Numbered from the stretch's first letter, positions 11,677-24,350 are shown. The stretch: 64,000 nucleotides of DNA from Osmia lignaria lignaria (GCF_051020975.1 NC_135037.1:4836001-4900000); one strand, 5' to 3'. A program made the numbers and translations. The notes: a model not told the origin generated them from the sequence alone.

Positions 11677-13239
11677 CCAATAAAGCATGACACAGGATCG
11701 AGATAAATGAACATACACGTGAGGAAGTCTTGAAGGTATTCGCAGCTTGGTGCGAGACTATCACAAATTTATCGCGAAAATAAAGTCACCGGGAAATTAA
11801 ATCGATATCCCTCCCGATAACGACACCGAGCGCTGACAGTCAGCCGGGAAAACGCTGATTCGTCTGTTTCGCCGAGGCGAAAGGTGTAGAGTACACAAAC
11901 TTAGTGCCTGCAGCGTTTTGTAGTGGTGGATGTTTTATGGGGGTTGATAGGATAAGAGGATTCGTTTCAAGATACACAGCTTCTATTCGGGCGTGTTGGT
12001 TTTCTAATTCCTTCAGATTTATTGTCTTTCTTAGCTCCACGTTTAGGAGAATAATTTGTGAGCTGTTAAGAAACGTTAAATCGTGATTTATTTCAGCGAC
12101 ACTGATGGCCTTTATAATTTTAACAGTATACAAAATTACGAAGAATCTCTGGACAATTTTCTGGACAATAATCTAATTGGCTGGCGTCACAAATATATAA
12201 GTAATTTATTAAAATTATAAGGCTGTACAATAGAAAAAAAAGGAATAGTAGATTTAACCCTTCTTTCGTCAATAAATATACTGTAATTACTTATTAGACT
12301 ACGAACGACAGTAAAACGTGCGTGACAAGCACCGAGCGACAACCTAAAGAAAATGTGAAAAATTTGCGGTCGTTATCAACTTATTATTATTAAAAAGTAC
12401 AATTCCTCGTTATTTCAATCTTAACACACTGAAGGCATTGTATTGCATACTAGAAAAATCGAGGTAATCAGAAAGTATACTGAAATCTGTCCGAGGTAGA
12501 CGCAAGAAGCAGCTGGTGTCGCAAATTATCCTCGAAAACGAAGCAGCGTGGCGAGGAGATAAAAAGAGTCCCGATAGCGCGCTATCCTTTCTCCGGGTGC
12601 TCTTGTCCGCTTCAAAAAGCCGGGACCGGTCACAATGGGCCGCGAGTGTTGTCGCAGTTGCTGCGCCAGCAATAAACGGTGCATCAGCCGTGCCGGTACA
12701 GCAGATAACAAGCTCTATTGCAACCCGTGGGGTAGGGAGAAGCTGAATCCCGGTTACGATGCACCTGCACACGTACATACACACCGAGGATGCAAACATA
12801 GAAGCTTGTACAGAGATATAGGTTCTTCCGCGCACGCTTGCGGATAAACGCTTACGGGGCCGGCTATGCCGACAGATCTGGAATCTGGAATGTCCAACGG
12901 TGTATTGTTGATTGCGGGCTACGATCGGAAATGAACCTATCATTCGGGGGGCACGGGGAATCCAACGTTTGGCCCTGACGTACAGCGTATCTCCGATAGA
13001 AATCCACCTATCTACCTGCTCCTTTGTTCTTCCCCTCTGTTTACGCTCAAGTAGTACAGCTCGCTCTTGGCTCGGCCGTGTCTGGCCTTCGACCGACTTT
13101 ATTCACTTGCGCGACGCGTCGTCGATGGGATTCCAGCGTCCCGCTGCGACCTGTCGGCTGGAAATAGCCTCGCAAATAGAACTATCTTTTTTGTAATAAA
13201 TTCAAGAATTGTGAAAGCTTTTCAAGTGACTTTTGAGGA

Positions 13240-13812
13240 GAATATTTTTTTCAGCATTTTTTTGAGAACGAAAATAGATTCCTGTAGATTTATTATCTGA
13301 TGATTTTATAGATAGGAAGAAAAATGTCGGCACCACTGGTTTCTGTAATATAAATATTGAGACTTTTTGAGAATGAAAAAATTAAAAATAAATTTTTATA
13401 GAATTGTTGATAGGTGGTATTGTATTCGAGAAATGAATATTTTAACCAAATATTTCGGCATCAACAGTTTCGATACAATAAATATTGGAATATTTTAGAA
13501 ATGAAAGAAAAATGGAAATAGATTTTTGGGGATTTATTGATAAGTGGGATTGTATCTCGAGAGTTAATAGTCAAAATAGATTTCAGCATCAATAGTTCAT
13601 ATATCATAAATATTGGAATTTTTTGAAAATGGAAAAATTGGAAATAGATTCTTGCATATTTGTAGACAGGTGATAGGATAGGAATGAATATTTTATACAA
13701 ATATTTCAGCATCAATAGTTTCTAGGTCATAAATATCGAAATCTTCGAAAATGAAAACGAATGGAAAACGATTTTTGTAGATTTATTATTAAGTAGAATT
13801 GAAGAATACAGG
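13240..13812 (+). repeat. minisatellite, about 4.5 diverged units with a period near 125 bp
   Basis: A unit with the landmarks GAAATAGATTTTTG, GATTTATTGATA, a GGGATTGTAT-CGAGA block, TATTTCAGCATCAATAG and ATCATAAATATTGGAAT recurs in order. The AGATTT landmark falls near 13273, 13386, 13515, 13641 and 13764, giving spacings of about 113, 129, 126 and 123 bp. A partial unit precedes it near 13240 and the last unit breaks off near 13812. The units are clearly diverged, with substitutions and small indels, so the array is old. No protein-coding periodicity is visible. Confidence 0.85.
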
Positions 13813-15623
13813 GCCACCCGTAGAAAAATAGAACACCATCATCTGTTTAAACTTTCCCTGTGTTATTTCCAAATAATAGGGCTAGCAAATGAGATCAACA
13901 AGCGTAATATAAACGCAAGAAATAGTACCATTTCTGGGCTGATCTTCTATCAGCTAGAGCATTGTCCTCTATCTGGTTTCTGATTTCCATTCCGGTGTTT
14001 TCGATACTTGCCCGATAACTTCGGAACAACAAGGGACAGAGTAACGCCAGTATGGGATAAAAGAAGTTCGATTGAACATTCTTATCCATCCGGAGGCTGA
14101 ATTGCTGGCCTCCGCCTGTGGCTACAAGGAGAAATAATAAGCAAAAGTTTGCGTGGAAACTTTGGTTTTAAAATGATATTAGCCGGTGGGTATCGGGACG
14201 CAGGTCTTGCTTTCGATACACGGGTGCGAAGTAATGATAAACTTCCGAAGAAAGTCTCCACCCTCCACTGTCTGCAAACCTTTTCTTCCTGTTGTTGTTC
14301 CATCCTTTCAACCACTTTCAAACCGCTTTTCCGTGTCTTTCTAGATCACACGTCTCTGAGAATCCGACCACTTGAGCATTCGTCCTGGAATTGTTCGATT
14401 TCGAAAGAGAGAAAGAACTGTTCTTTGTACTGTTTTTTAGCCTTGATCTATTCTTTTAGACGGAATAAGGTTTTAGCAATTGCTGGAGGAATGTTATTTG
14501 AGGAGAAAATATTAGGTGGTTTTATTTTAGTTAGAATTTTAGAATTTAGAAATTTAAGATTTAGAAATGAAGATTTTCTAAAAGTCTATTAATTTTAAAA
14601 TTAATAGATAAACACTCCATCAATATTCTTATTGCAAACAACAAATAAATCAACTAGCCCACAATTCAATATCATCCATTAGCGAATACCCAATTTCTAA
14701 TCTTTTTTGTACAAATCCATTTAGCATTTTCCATTTTAAAATATTTTCTAGTTCAGTGTAAACACTACAAAACAGCATAAAAGCTTTTGTAAAAGTGCAA
14801 CGTATACATATTTCCCTATTCCAGTGTGTTTTCATTTCCTGAGTATTCTTGAAACTTTTTCTCCCTTCCATGGTTTTTTTCTATATAATAATTCTCACTT
14901 TTCATCCTCTTACCCTGTAAATTGGTCCCGGTTTTTTTCTTTACGCCCTTCTGTTTCTGAATCTGCAAGAATTTTCAGCGAATATACAGGAAGTCCGACT
15001 TTGCAAAATATCACCACCACTTTGGAACTTCTCACGCGCAGATGCAATGCAATAAATTCTTTTTATTTTCGTCCAGCTATGGTTCTCGTTTCTCCTTTTA
15101 TTAAATCTTTTTCCCATTCGTGCCGTCTCCTTAAAAATCGTTTCCTCGTTGAGCTGCTGCAACACCTGGCAAACTATTTCTCTTTTTGGTGGTTCTTAGA
15201 TCCTTTTTCGCATACGACCTAAATTACACTTCTTTCGTCCTATCTTCGCGTGATTTTTCCTTTTTTACGATGGCATTAAAATTATTTCATTTTGAAAAAA
15301 ATGATTAATACTTCCCCGGATAAATTGTTGATATCCTGGTTTCCCACCCTTCCCCATAGGCCTCCTTGTAAATAATAACAGTGAGCTCTATATTTACTTT
15401 TTATTGAAATTAATAGTATTTTACAAGGTGGAAAACTAATTTGTAAGTGTTTCGATCATCTTAATCAATTTACCATCTTACCCACCCTCCCCTACTTGTC
15501 AATTACATACTAAATTTTATAATATGTAATAATGAAAAATTATACCTTTTGTTTAAAATTAATTTTAATATCAGTATTATCAAAATTAAATTTTGGAGAA
15601 TTCCTGCTTCCCCTGTATTGCCA

Positions 15624-15660
15624 TTTTCCCTAAAGAAACCTGATTTGATCGCGAGTGTAC
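15624..15660 (+). repeat. dispersed repeat family C, copy 1 (GATCGCGAG core)
   Basis: The segment has the pattern CCCTAA-GAA-C-TGA-TTGATCGCGAGTGTAC. The last 16 bases are identical in copies at 24313-24350 (plus) and 36396-36434 (minus). CpG-rich 16-mers should not recur by chance in AT-rich DNA of this size. C-rich patches just upstream at about 15341-15356 and 15480-15505 resemble one arm of the hairpin repeat at 36554, so they may belong to one larger element. The class is unknown. Confidence 0.65.
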
Positions 15661-17399
15661 ACTGCACGTAAAATATTAAGAAAAGTGGAACGAACTGAAA
15701 TTACTCGGCCAATTCCAGTCGTATTATCAAAAAGGGAAATTGAATCTCGTGACGACGGTAAATTTCAAGGGAGTAGGTGGTCGTTAACAGGGAAACTTGA
15801 AGGAAGTATAGAGTCATTTGCAGGGGAAGCATAATAAATAGAGAAACTCTATTTCAGTTGTTCCAAAGTGACCCATTCTGTTTTCTGTAAGTTTAAATTT
15901 CTCACGAGAGAGGAAGAAACATTACGTTCCGTGAATTTATATTTCGTTACTCGGACAATTCGGAAACTATACTTTATATTCGTATTTTACAAGGTAAGCG
16001 TTTCACGGGGGATGATTAATGTGGTTGCCTTCGTAAATTGCCCTCGAATTGATCGAAGAGGCGTGAATGATGAGATTACTTGTTAATGAGTAGAATATAC
16101 TCGATGTAGCTGTGAACTTCTTCAAAGGAGAAACGCAATAATCCATCTTCGGTTCTAAGGTCGATGCTAATGCACGCCAGAAACATTGATGGAGTTTAAT
16201 TGATTGATTCGTGTATGCTGTTTGAATTATTTCGACAAGAAATTCTGTGCATTTCGTGGCTTCTCTATATTCGATAATTTGCGTACGTGTTTGTGTTTGA
16301 AAAGTTTATTCGAACGCAGGTGTTGCAAGGTACAATAAATTACACTGTCGTTGTAACATGAAGTTCAATTAGCAAAGAGAACTGCAGTATTTAATTAAAT
16401 ATCGATTCCTTATATTTGTTAATTATGTAGATTCGATAACTAATGATCTGAATAACATATATTTTATATACAATCTTGTTTATAATTTCTGCAATTTGGG
16501 TGTATTACAATCTAAGTATTGTACTTATTAATTAATAATTATTACCGAGGGTAATAAATTGGGAGAAAAATGCAAGTATCAATTGCAGCAAATTGTTTAT
16601 TTAAAATCTGTCAGCTCTATAGAGAGAAATATGATACTGGATATTAATTTTCATTTCATTTCATTTTTCTACAAAAATGTACAATTTCATAAACACCCAT
16701 AGTTCTTTTTTATTCTTCGTCTACTTTGAAAAAAACATTTCTTTCTCATTGTCAGTAATAAATTCGAAAGTTTAATCCTTCCTGGGAATTTCATCCTGTA
16801 ATGAATATGAAACTTGTCTCCTCTTCCACCGAAACTTTCAACGAAATAAAACTAAACGGGCGATCCTTGCGAGTAGTCGAAGAAAAAATTGCGAAATTAA
16901 TTATTTCTCAAAGAACCCTTGTCCTTTGCCACCCAACAAGAGCTTTCGCACAATCTCGGAAGCTCTGGAATTTAATAATATATTTATTAGCCGAGTGTCA
17001 TTAATCTTTCTGACATGTATTGGCGTTCACCTCAAGCCTATATTCTTTCACCGTGAGCTCTCGCTTTTCTTCTCTTTCGAATCTTTTTCTTTATTGAAAA
17101 TTCCAGTGAAAATTGGTTAACGTCTATGAGTAATAAGGCAGGAATGGTGTAAAGTTGGGAAAAATATTTGCTTTACAGGAAAGCTAGGGTCTGAAGAAAT
17201 GTAATTTAGAGTAGAAATTGCAATCTAAAATTAATTAAAAAATTTATTATTTCGTAGCTTTTATATAATAATTTACACATTGATTGTTACAGAGAAGGCA
17301 ATTATATATATTATGATAAGAATAATAAAACTACGATATATCAAACAAATATTGAATGAGATTTTCAAATTTTGTTTAGAATAAATTGCAATTTTTTAA

Positions 17400-17480
17400 C
17401 CAAGGAGCTTCTCGAAAGTTTGACAGCCCCAGGTCCCAGAAATCTTAATCTGGTCCTGTCAAAGTCACACGATTACAATA
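17400..17480 (+). repeat. dispersed repeat family A, copy 2
   Basis: This is the plus-strand partner of 2375-2453. It contains a perfect 8-bp inverted repeat, TTTGACAG (17419-17426) and CTGTCAAA (17456-17463), enclosing the CCCCAGGTCCCAGA block. The copy at 2375 does not preserve this hairpin, so it may be secondary. A further short resemblance (ACAGCCTCGGTCCCAAC) lies at 18294-18310. Confidence 0.55.
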
Positions 17481-17541
17481 AAAATTAAATCTATTTAGTT
17501 TACTATTTTGTAATATTAATATAATATAATTAGTATAATAG

Positions 17542-17559
17542 TGATAGAATATTCTATCA
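17542..17559. repeat. 18-bp perfect palindrome
   Basis: TGATAGAATATTCTATCA is its own reverse complement over all 18 bases. Its centre AGAATATTCT has the nGAAnnTTCn arrangement of a two-unit heat-shock element. No third unit is adjacent, so heat-shock-factor binding would be weak, and AT-rich palindromes of this kind also arise by chance. Confidence 0.4.
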
Positions 17560-18330
17560 TTTATTAGTTAATTTTCCCTGGTTCATTGAACAAAAAGCAG
17601 TTCATAGTTTAGTTAAAGAACGATGCCATTGAGGATTGGTATCATGGGAAAAACGAAAGGTATGCATCAAAGGGTGGGTTGTTGTTAATTAGGAAACTTG
17701 GGTGATTAACGCGAACACGTCGAAAGGGTTCCCGTGGGGATGTCTCGTGATGTGGTTTTCGTTCGATCAGGAGGAACGCGACGACGCCTGCGGATCTCGT
17801 TCCAGATTTCGATGCTACTCGCCGCTTATAATTTTGAATTACGACACCCGATGGCACCGTCTCGTCTATGTGGCTGTGAAATTACCGTTCGTGATTCATG
17901 CTATCGGTAGGCCACAATTCACTAACCGTGTCTGCGGCCCGATTAGAGTCTGCCTGATCGATTTGTGGAAGGAACTCGCGGACCTTCGATAACTACTTCT
18001 TCGCGAGCTGCTGACTATAAATCTTTCGGAGACATATTTCATCGTGACAGAGTTTGGATGTTAAACGCTGCTCGTTTTCACGCCTATAAACCTCAGGGAC
18101 CCTTTGACAGTGCAGAGGTTGCAGATAAAGTTTGTGTGTTAGGTAGCATTCCTTGGAATTACTATTTTTCTAGGTCAAAATTAAAAAGTTGCAGCTGTAG
18201 AATAGGAAATTTTATTTAATTAACCATTATCTAAATGGTATAGTTAGATGGAATGTAATTAGCATCGGATTAGGAAAAGGTCTAAGGGGGACTACAGCCT
18301 CGGTCCCAACTTTGAAGGGGGCTCTATCCT

Positions 18331-18467
18331 AAACCTTTCATTTGCTATGTCAAAAAATATGTACAGGGATATTGATTTTCATATAAAGAAACAGTGTAAA
18401 ATTTAGAAAGTAAAAATAATATGAAATACAACTGGGGCTCTCTCCGTGGTCCGCCGACTAATATTAA
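18331..18467 (-). mobile_element. piggyBac-like MITE, TTAA family, shortened copy
   Basis: Read on the minus strand it starts TTAA at 18467 and runs through TCGGCGGACCACGGAGAGAG. Its interior (TTTCTAAATTTTACA-TGTT and TTATATGAAAATC) matches the interior of the complete copy at 46106-46274. It then decays towards a degenerate right end (AAAGGTTTAGG) near 18331. The shared interior makes this a true family member rather than a chance match of the ends. The right target site is no longer TTAA, and the copy is about 30 bp shorter than the full length. Confidence 0.7.
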
Positions 18468-20052
18468 GAAAAAAAAAGAAGATATAACAGAATATATTAC
18501 TATTGGCTTTATTAATAATAAAAATGCTGCTCGTTGAGGTTGGAATGATAATACAGTATTAAAGAACACACTAGAGCGTGAAATATGAAATTTACGTAAA
18601 TACTATAAATTCAATCCAATAATTACTGTGTAATCTTACTTAACAGGAAAATTTAATTAAAATTTTTTTGAGTGCATTCAAATCCTCATTCCTTCGCATC
18701 GCATTTCTCCAATTTCATTTCATTGTTAAATCAACAAATATTCTTCCTGATTTAATTAAAACTCTTATTTCCGATTTCATAATGAAAATTTCAATTTTAT
18801 ATTTACCAAAGCTTAAATCGTGGCAAACATCAATATACAACACAAAATAATTATTTAGCACTCCGTGATATTTTGTAATAAACGAATCTTGTTTGCAGCT
18901 TTGTTTCACAGCTAATTGCATTTAATATTTTATTCATTTCATTTCGTTCTATTTTATTTAATATTTCTCTGATAAAAGCCATCCGAAATGGTGAAATATG
19001 AGTTTTCTTTCTCGAAGTCGTTTCGAATTCAATATCGACACCGTTGCGAGAGATTTCGCGATAATTGTCGGTACTCTATGAAATTCCCTTTGCGAATCCA
19101 TCAAGAGCTGGCAGATCGACACGCGGACACATTTAGCGAATTACAACCGCGACAGAATGATTCACGAGCGACGATTTCGATTGCCACGGGTTGACTTGCT
19201 AGTTCGTTTGCAAAACTGGTCTACAATTAGCCCTATCTCACACATGATCCACCATGATCAATTGCAATTACTTAGCATCGTTTAGGTTTAATGTACACGG
19301 TCTGATGTTACTACTGAATAAACGATTCGTCCGTGCAATATTCAGCTACTAGGAATTAGTTAACGAACTCGAATTTCAATTTCAAAATTCCTGGGAATTT
19401 CATACACGAATGATGATACGCCATTGAAATTTACAAAAATTGATTTTTCTCAATGATTAAGTTTTTGCATTTTTAAATATGAAAATTTCTATTAAACATG
19501 AAAATTCATATTTTTCTAAATTCATATATGAAATTTTCAAATTGAGAACAAAAGCGGTTAGTTAAATTGTTAAATACAATATTGCAAATGTAAAGTCAAG
19601 TTCGTATATTTTAAATGTTAATGAATTATTTAAATATGCCGTGATAATATTAATGATTAAAGAACGTTTAAATCGTCTCTTCTTTAGCTAAACATCATTC
19701 GAATTAAATTTTCACGAAGAGCAGTAAATGCTCTGGTTGTGTTTCTTGGGTCAACGTTTAACTGCATTTTGTTACTATTTGCCAAGTAATTAGTGGAACT
19801 GGAGGAGGATCGAGTTCAGCAAATGGACTTTAAAACTGACTATTAGTTTGGTTGCAGTTAAAAAGATCGCCTCCGGTGATACTAGTTAGGTAACTTTTAA
19901 TATTAAACCGCATATATAAAGCAATTATCATTCTTTCTGGGATTAGTTTCGTAATTACTCTAAGGACAATTTAATATTCAAACCTGGTTTAACTTACATT
20001 TTGTTTCTTTGACAATTATTATAAAATGTAAAAATACAAAAATGTAGGTATA

Positions 20053-20221
20053 TTAAATTTTGAAATTTTATCCGGTTGAAATAATTTTTGCAAACCATTT
20101 AGTAAAAAGTAGCTTATATTTTTTATAAAAATATGTACCTCTATATTTTTATCCAATATTTTTCCCTTTGAGCTGCTTATGTCATTGTGGCTCTCTTCAT
20201 GGTCCGCCGTTCGAGGATTAA
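20053..20221 (-). mobile_element. piggyBac-like MITE, TTAA family, full-length copy
   Basis: TTAA lies at both ends (20053-20056 and 20218-20221), and the 169-bp length equals that of the copy at 46106. On the minus strand the left end reads TTAATCCTCGAACGGCGGAC followed by CATGAAGAGAGCC, close to the family consensus. The right end is decayed but keeps TTTGAA and TCCGGTTGAA blocks. The interior is AT-rich with no frame. Insertion at TTAA is characteristic of piggyBac transposases; the family assignment is inferred from that and the CCC-type ends. Confidence 0.75.
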
Positions 20222-21822
20222 ATAAAAGTCACCAACAATAACCATTAATCCGGCAATGAATGATGCTGTTAGAATAAACTTAAATTAAATTTCAAGTGAA
20301 AAATTCGCAGTAGTTTCTCGATACATCATCCTAGTTCAGATGGAAAGTAGGAAAAAAGAAAGTACATCCGTAAACGTTGACAGAAGTCGTCTCGGGCAAC
20401 GGATCACGGTAATTATTATTCGATCCAGGAAACTCCTTACGAGGAAAATAAAATTCGAAAGTTTCCGGAGTTGGCTGGAACTCGATCTAAGCCTGCCACG
20501 TAGACGCAAAGAGGTCCTTAAATCTTGTTGGATCGCGACGTTTCGATCGATCAGCATTTCAATCGACGCCTTCTTCTTCTGTGGCATCGTGTCGCTAGCA
20601 CATATTGGGTGAAATTCAATTTGAGTATCGAGTACTCGGATCGACGTCTTCCGCGCGTGTTTCCGGAAAAAGTTGCAGAAAATAGCAGCATCACAATTTC
20701 GGATTCCACCAACGATTGATGGAATTCGTTTTAACCCTTTCATGATCAAATTAATTATTTTTTTAATTCGTATTTTACTAATAATTTAATCTTTCATTAA
20801 TACTAAACATAGGTAAATCTCTTTTTATTTCACGGTTGGATTAAAAATGAAATTATATAGGACACATGTATTTAAAAAGTAATAATTAATTAATAATTTT
20901 TTTTTAGGATTTTAAGAATCTAGAAAATGGAAAATTGCTGTATTTCCAAACTATATAACATTTTACATAAAATTTTTAATTTTTAAAAATGAATAGTATC
21001 GAATGGTATAAAAATTTGTATACCATTTTAAAAGAAAATTGAAAATTGTAAAATTTTAAAATTGCTGAATATTTTTGCCAGTTATTGCCCCTTAGTTTAT
21101 CAAAATTTGATGACAAGAAGAAAGTAGTTGACATAAAATTCAACTTTTCTCAACCTTATCCTTTTCATTTACTTTTCATAAGTTCATATTGCAACGAGAG
21201 TGAAGCTTTCATAAATACGTGTCGAAAACTTAATACACGTTCATACAAGCTGGCGACTTAATAAAGTCGTTTTAAAGAGCTTATTCCGGAAGGAGTGTTC
21301 TACCTTTGCATTTCTAAACAGTTCTGCTTGCTACGTTAATCCTCAGTACAAGTTTTAGAAAGTCGTAAATTAATCGCAACATATACTAAAGTTTCTTGCT
21401 TTTCGCTAAGCGAACTGACAAGAGAACTACGGTCCTGCTACTTCAACTTTGTGAAACTTACCTTCTTGACTTAATCATTTCTTCCTTTGAATACTTTAAC
21501 TTCTGTTTGCATTAATATTTGACTAGCTTCGTATTTCACTTATCTTGTCTAATTTATTTCTGCAAATTTATAAATTTCCAAAATTAAAGAATTGGAAATT
21601 ATTAAGAATTATGATTATCGCTGTACTCTTTCCCAAAATTTATCTCAAGAGATTTATTTGGGTAACAAGTTCCTGGTGTTAATTAGAAGCCGACAGATTC
21701 TAAAGTTGAAACACTAATACGGATTCAAAATCGTTAGTTGGATTAGGAAGCTGGGAATAGTTTCCCTGACTTTTAATTGGAAACATCTATAATGACGTTA
21801 AAGAACTTTCTTCACTTGGCGA

Positions 21823-22005
21823 TAATTTTATGTGATGAATTACACACTTCAAAATCAGTTGTAATTTAATATAATTGACGATAAGTCATTTCGTGTCAAT
21901 GATATTAACAAATGATTTATACAGTAATTTCCTTCAGACTTTGAGCTTTAAGATGTATAATGAGTCTAATTTCATATTACTTTTATGTTATGAAATTTTG
22001 TCAGA
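21823..22005 (+). repeat. dispersed repeat family D, copy 1
   Basis: An AT-rich unit begins near TTTTATGTGATGAA. It then passes through ATTGACGATAAGTCATTT, TATTAACAAATGATTTATACAGT, TTTGAGCTTTAAGATGTATAATGAGT and TACTTTTATGTTATGAAAT. The same ordered blocks occur at 44575-44790 and 59798-59985, and in part at 29066-29125. The TTTTATGT-ATGAAAT landmark occurs near both ends of the copy, about 155 bp apart, as if the repeat contained one monomer plus the start of the next. The class is unknown; no target duplication was found. Confidence 0.6.
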
Positions 22006-23986
22006 ATTCCTGTTTCGAAATTGGCCATTTGGTATTCAACAACCTAATACAGATGGTAACAAGAGATATCTATGTCGAAATTCGATTCTCTGTCGCCATA
22101 AATTTTAACGATTCGGTATTAATCAATTCCGCGCCGTGAACTTGCTCATCCCGTCGTTATATTGGCCTTTCTAATTGGTCACGCATCAGCCAGAAATTGT
22201 TCCTTTTGTGGCTCGATTCGTCGGTTAATTGACGAAAGTTTCGCACACGTGCTCCAACACTTCGATACCGTACCATCGGTAACGAGACCATGTATCACGA
22301 TTCTAGTCACCTTAATTGTTTCCCTCGCTGGATTTTCCTCGTACCAATAAGCTGCCGGGTTTGCTGCAGATGAGTCGAAACCGCTGCTCCAATTCGCTCG
22401 CGTTTCTTTCGTGAGGGAAAATGAACTCGTAGCGCGTGATCCGACTGAATTATTACATCCTCTGCTGAAAATCTTGATCGAAAGTCTTCGCTTACTGTTT
22501 TAATGACTGCTCTGAAGAAGTTGGATTGGAAGTTAAAATAAAAAATTGGTGCTTTTTTCTGAGAAGTGCCCACCCACCCGTTTTGAGAAATTTTGATTTT
22601 GTTGAGAATTCTTACAAATTGCCAAAAAATTTCAAACTCTTGTAGGATTATTTTTTAACAATTTTAACACTTTTCATTTTTCTGCGTTCTTAATAAGGAA
22701 CTTTGATTCTGAATAGTACAAAATATTGAATTATCAAACATTTTGTCGAATGAAATGGAGCATTTTACGGAACAATTTTTCTTTATCCCTTTTCCCAGTC
22801 AGAAACAAAAAGATTCAGGTAAAAAAACATTGACTACTTTTATTTTTCCCGCTTCATCATTTTCCCTTCATTTTTCACCGAGAACAGAGCAAACAGACAA
22901 GGTGTTGAAAAGCTCGACGATCCGACATTCCTACGGCATGATTCAATCTAGAAATTCCCTGTGCAATAAGCGAATCATCAGAGTCCATTTGTGCTGGTCG
23001 GAAAAAAAAGTTGAAACCTGATCGGAATGAAAAATGTCGGCAGCTCGTGAAAGGTGCGGTGCGTTCGAAGCGTTGAAGCGCGGCAAAAGTCGGCATGGAA
23101 ATTTGAAATCGTAGCCGTTTCGAAGCCAGGATAATCCGAAGTGGCCACAATACAGCAGTTGATGTATGGCGGGTTGGACAGGGCATTGGTCAACCTGACA
23201 CGGATATATTGCACGGCCTATATTACTACTTCAGTTTGGACTACATATCTGCTTGTCTACTAGCTACGTTAGCGGCCTCCTATACATCTGCACTTCATGT
23301 TCCCGTGAAATATTCTCGACAAATGAATAATTCCCAAAGGAAAATAGATTATCGCTTTATTTCCAAAATTCCTACCGTCTTTCCCATTTTCGTTTTTCTT
23401 TTCAGTTCTCTATGAAAGTGAATAATTTCATTCAATTCAATTTGTCATTTTTAATAATTGATTCTATTATTAATTATCGATGAAGAAAATACTGAAAAAT
23501 TAGGTTTTACACTTATTCCAATTTATTTTAAGATAGTATGATTTGGAAGTGTTTTCGATGGAATTTCTCGAATAGAATAGTTTTCTCTCGAAAGGCGTGG
23601 ATGTTGCCGCCAATTACAAGGCTCGATCGTAGATGAAGAAGAACAAGGGAAACGAAAGAAGGCACGGTGGATAAGAGACAAGTAAGTAGAAGTTTAGAGG
23701 GTTGCGTCGTTCGAAGGTACAAAATGTGGCGCGATTGCCGTGGAGGCTATAGTTGCAGACGGACTTCCTCAGAATGGTTCACGACTCTACCCGGTAATTG
23801 GAGACTTTTAACGATCCAGCCAGCTTTCAACCTGGCACTTCGTATCTGTTTTCCGCACGAGAAATAGTTCCTGAAAAGGATAGGAAAATGGATAGTCAGC
23901 TAGTGAATTCTGGGAAAATTGTTGTTGCAATTTGGATCTTTTGATCTGGCAAATTTTTAATTTACTGGAATCATAAGCTGATCAGT

Positions 23987-24185
23987 TTAACCCTTTAAAA
24001 AATAATTGTCGTAGTAATTTATAATTCTATACATGTTGCATTATATTCTTGATGCAAAACACCTATAAGTGTAAATAGTAAAAATTTATAATACATGGTT
24101 TAAAGGATGAAATTATTACATGTTTTATTTTAAATTAATAATACTCTGTGCAAGCTTAAAAATGCTCCGTTCTCAAAAGGGTTAA
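23987..24185. mobile_element. candidate TTAA-family element with 10-bp inverted ends
   Basis: TTAACCCTTT (from 23987) and AAAGGGTTAA (to 24185) are perfect reverse complements and bound an AT-rich 199-bp segment. The right end (CTCCGTTCTCAAAAGGGTTAA with one base removed) resembles the family right end CTCCGCTGTTCACGGGTTAA. The left end lacks the GGCGGACCATGG motif, so this may be a variant or decayed copy. No frame is present. Confidence 0.45.
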
Positions 24186-24312
24186 TATAATATACTTGAG
24201 TTTATTTTGATAGATTTAGCAAATAATTTAGCAGTTTGCAACACATACATGAATATTATTCTAATAAATGAAAAATTGGTATATATTGAACATAATAAAA
24301 AATATTAATATT

Positions 24313-24350
24313 TCTTCCCCTAAGGAAGCCTGACTTGATCGCGAGTGTAC
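24313..24350 (+). repeat. dispersed repeat family C, copy 2
   Basis: The segment reads TTCCCCTAAGGAAGCCTGAC followed directly by the 16-base core TTGATCGCGAGTGTAC. It aligns with 15624-15660 with a few differences, mostly transitions, and with the minus-strand copy at 36396-36434. Sequence on either side is AT-rich and not alignable by eye. Confidence 0.65.

Larger units (their letters stand above)
11677..17399. other. non-coding block with GC-rich islands and a minisatellite
   Basis: No gene is recognised. GC-rich islands lie at about 11700-11900, 12500-13190 and 14090-14400. The 12.4-12.9 kb island is open for 177 codons on the minus strand and holds a Cys-rich 70-codon frame on the plus strand; neither has support beyond low stop density. 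A minisatellite occupies 13240-13812. The stretch 15300-15660 holds several C-rich patches and a copy of family C. From 15700 to 17399 I see only ordinary mixed sequence. Confidence 0.55.

Noticed and set aside
12256..12275. TTAACCCTTCTTTCG, resembling a TTAA-family end
   Set aside because: Same reason: the similarity stops after the first nine bases.
12410..12943. 177-codon minus-strand frame
   Set aside because: No domain, no splice context, and plus-strand frames are open over the same island.
17702..18219. Two overlapping plus-strand frames of 96 and 84 codons that looked like neighbouring exons
   Set aside because: They overlap in different frames without splice sites between them and resemble no known protein.
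20726..20760. TTAACCCTTTCATGATC, resembling a TTAA-family end
   Set aside because: It matches only in TTAACCCTT; neither the CAGCGGAG nor the GGCGGAC block follows, and no second end is found.
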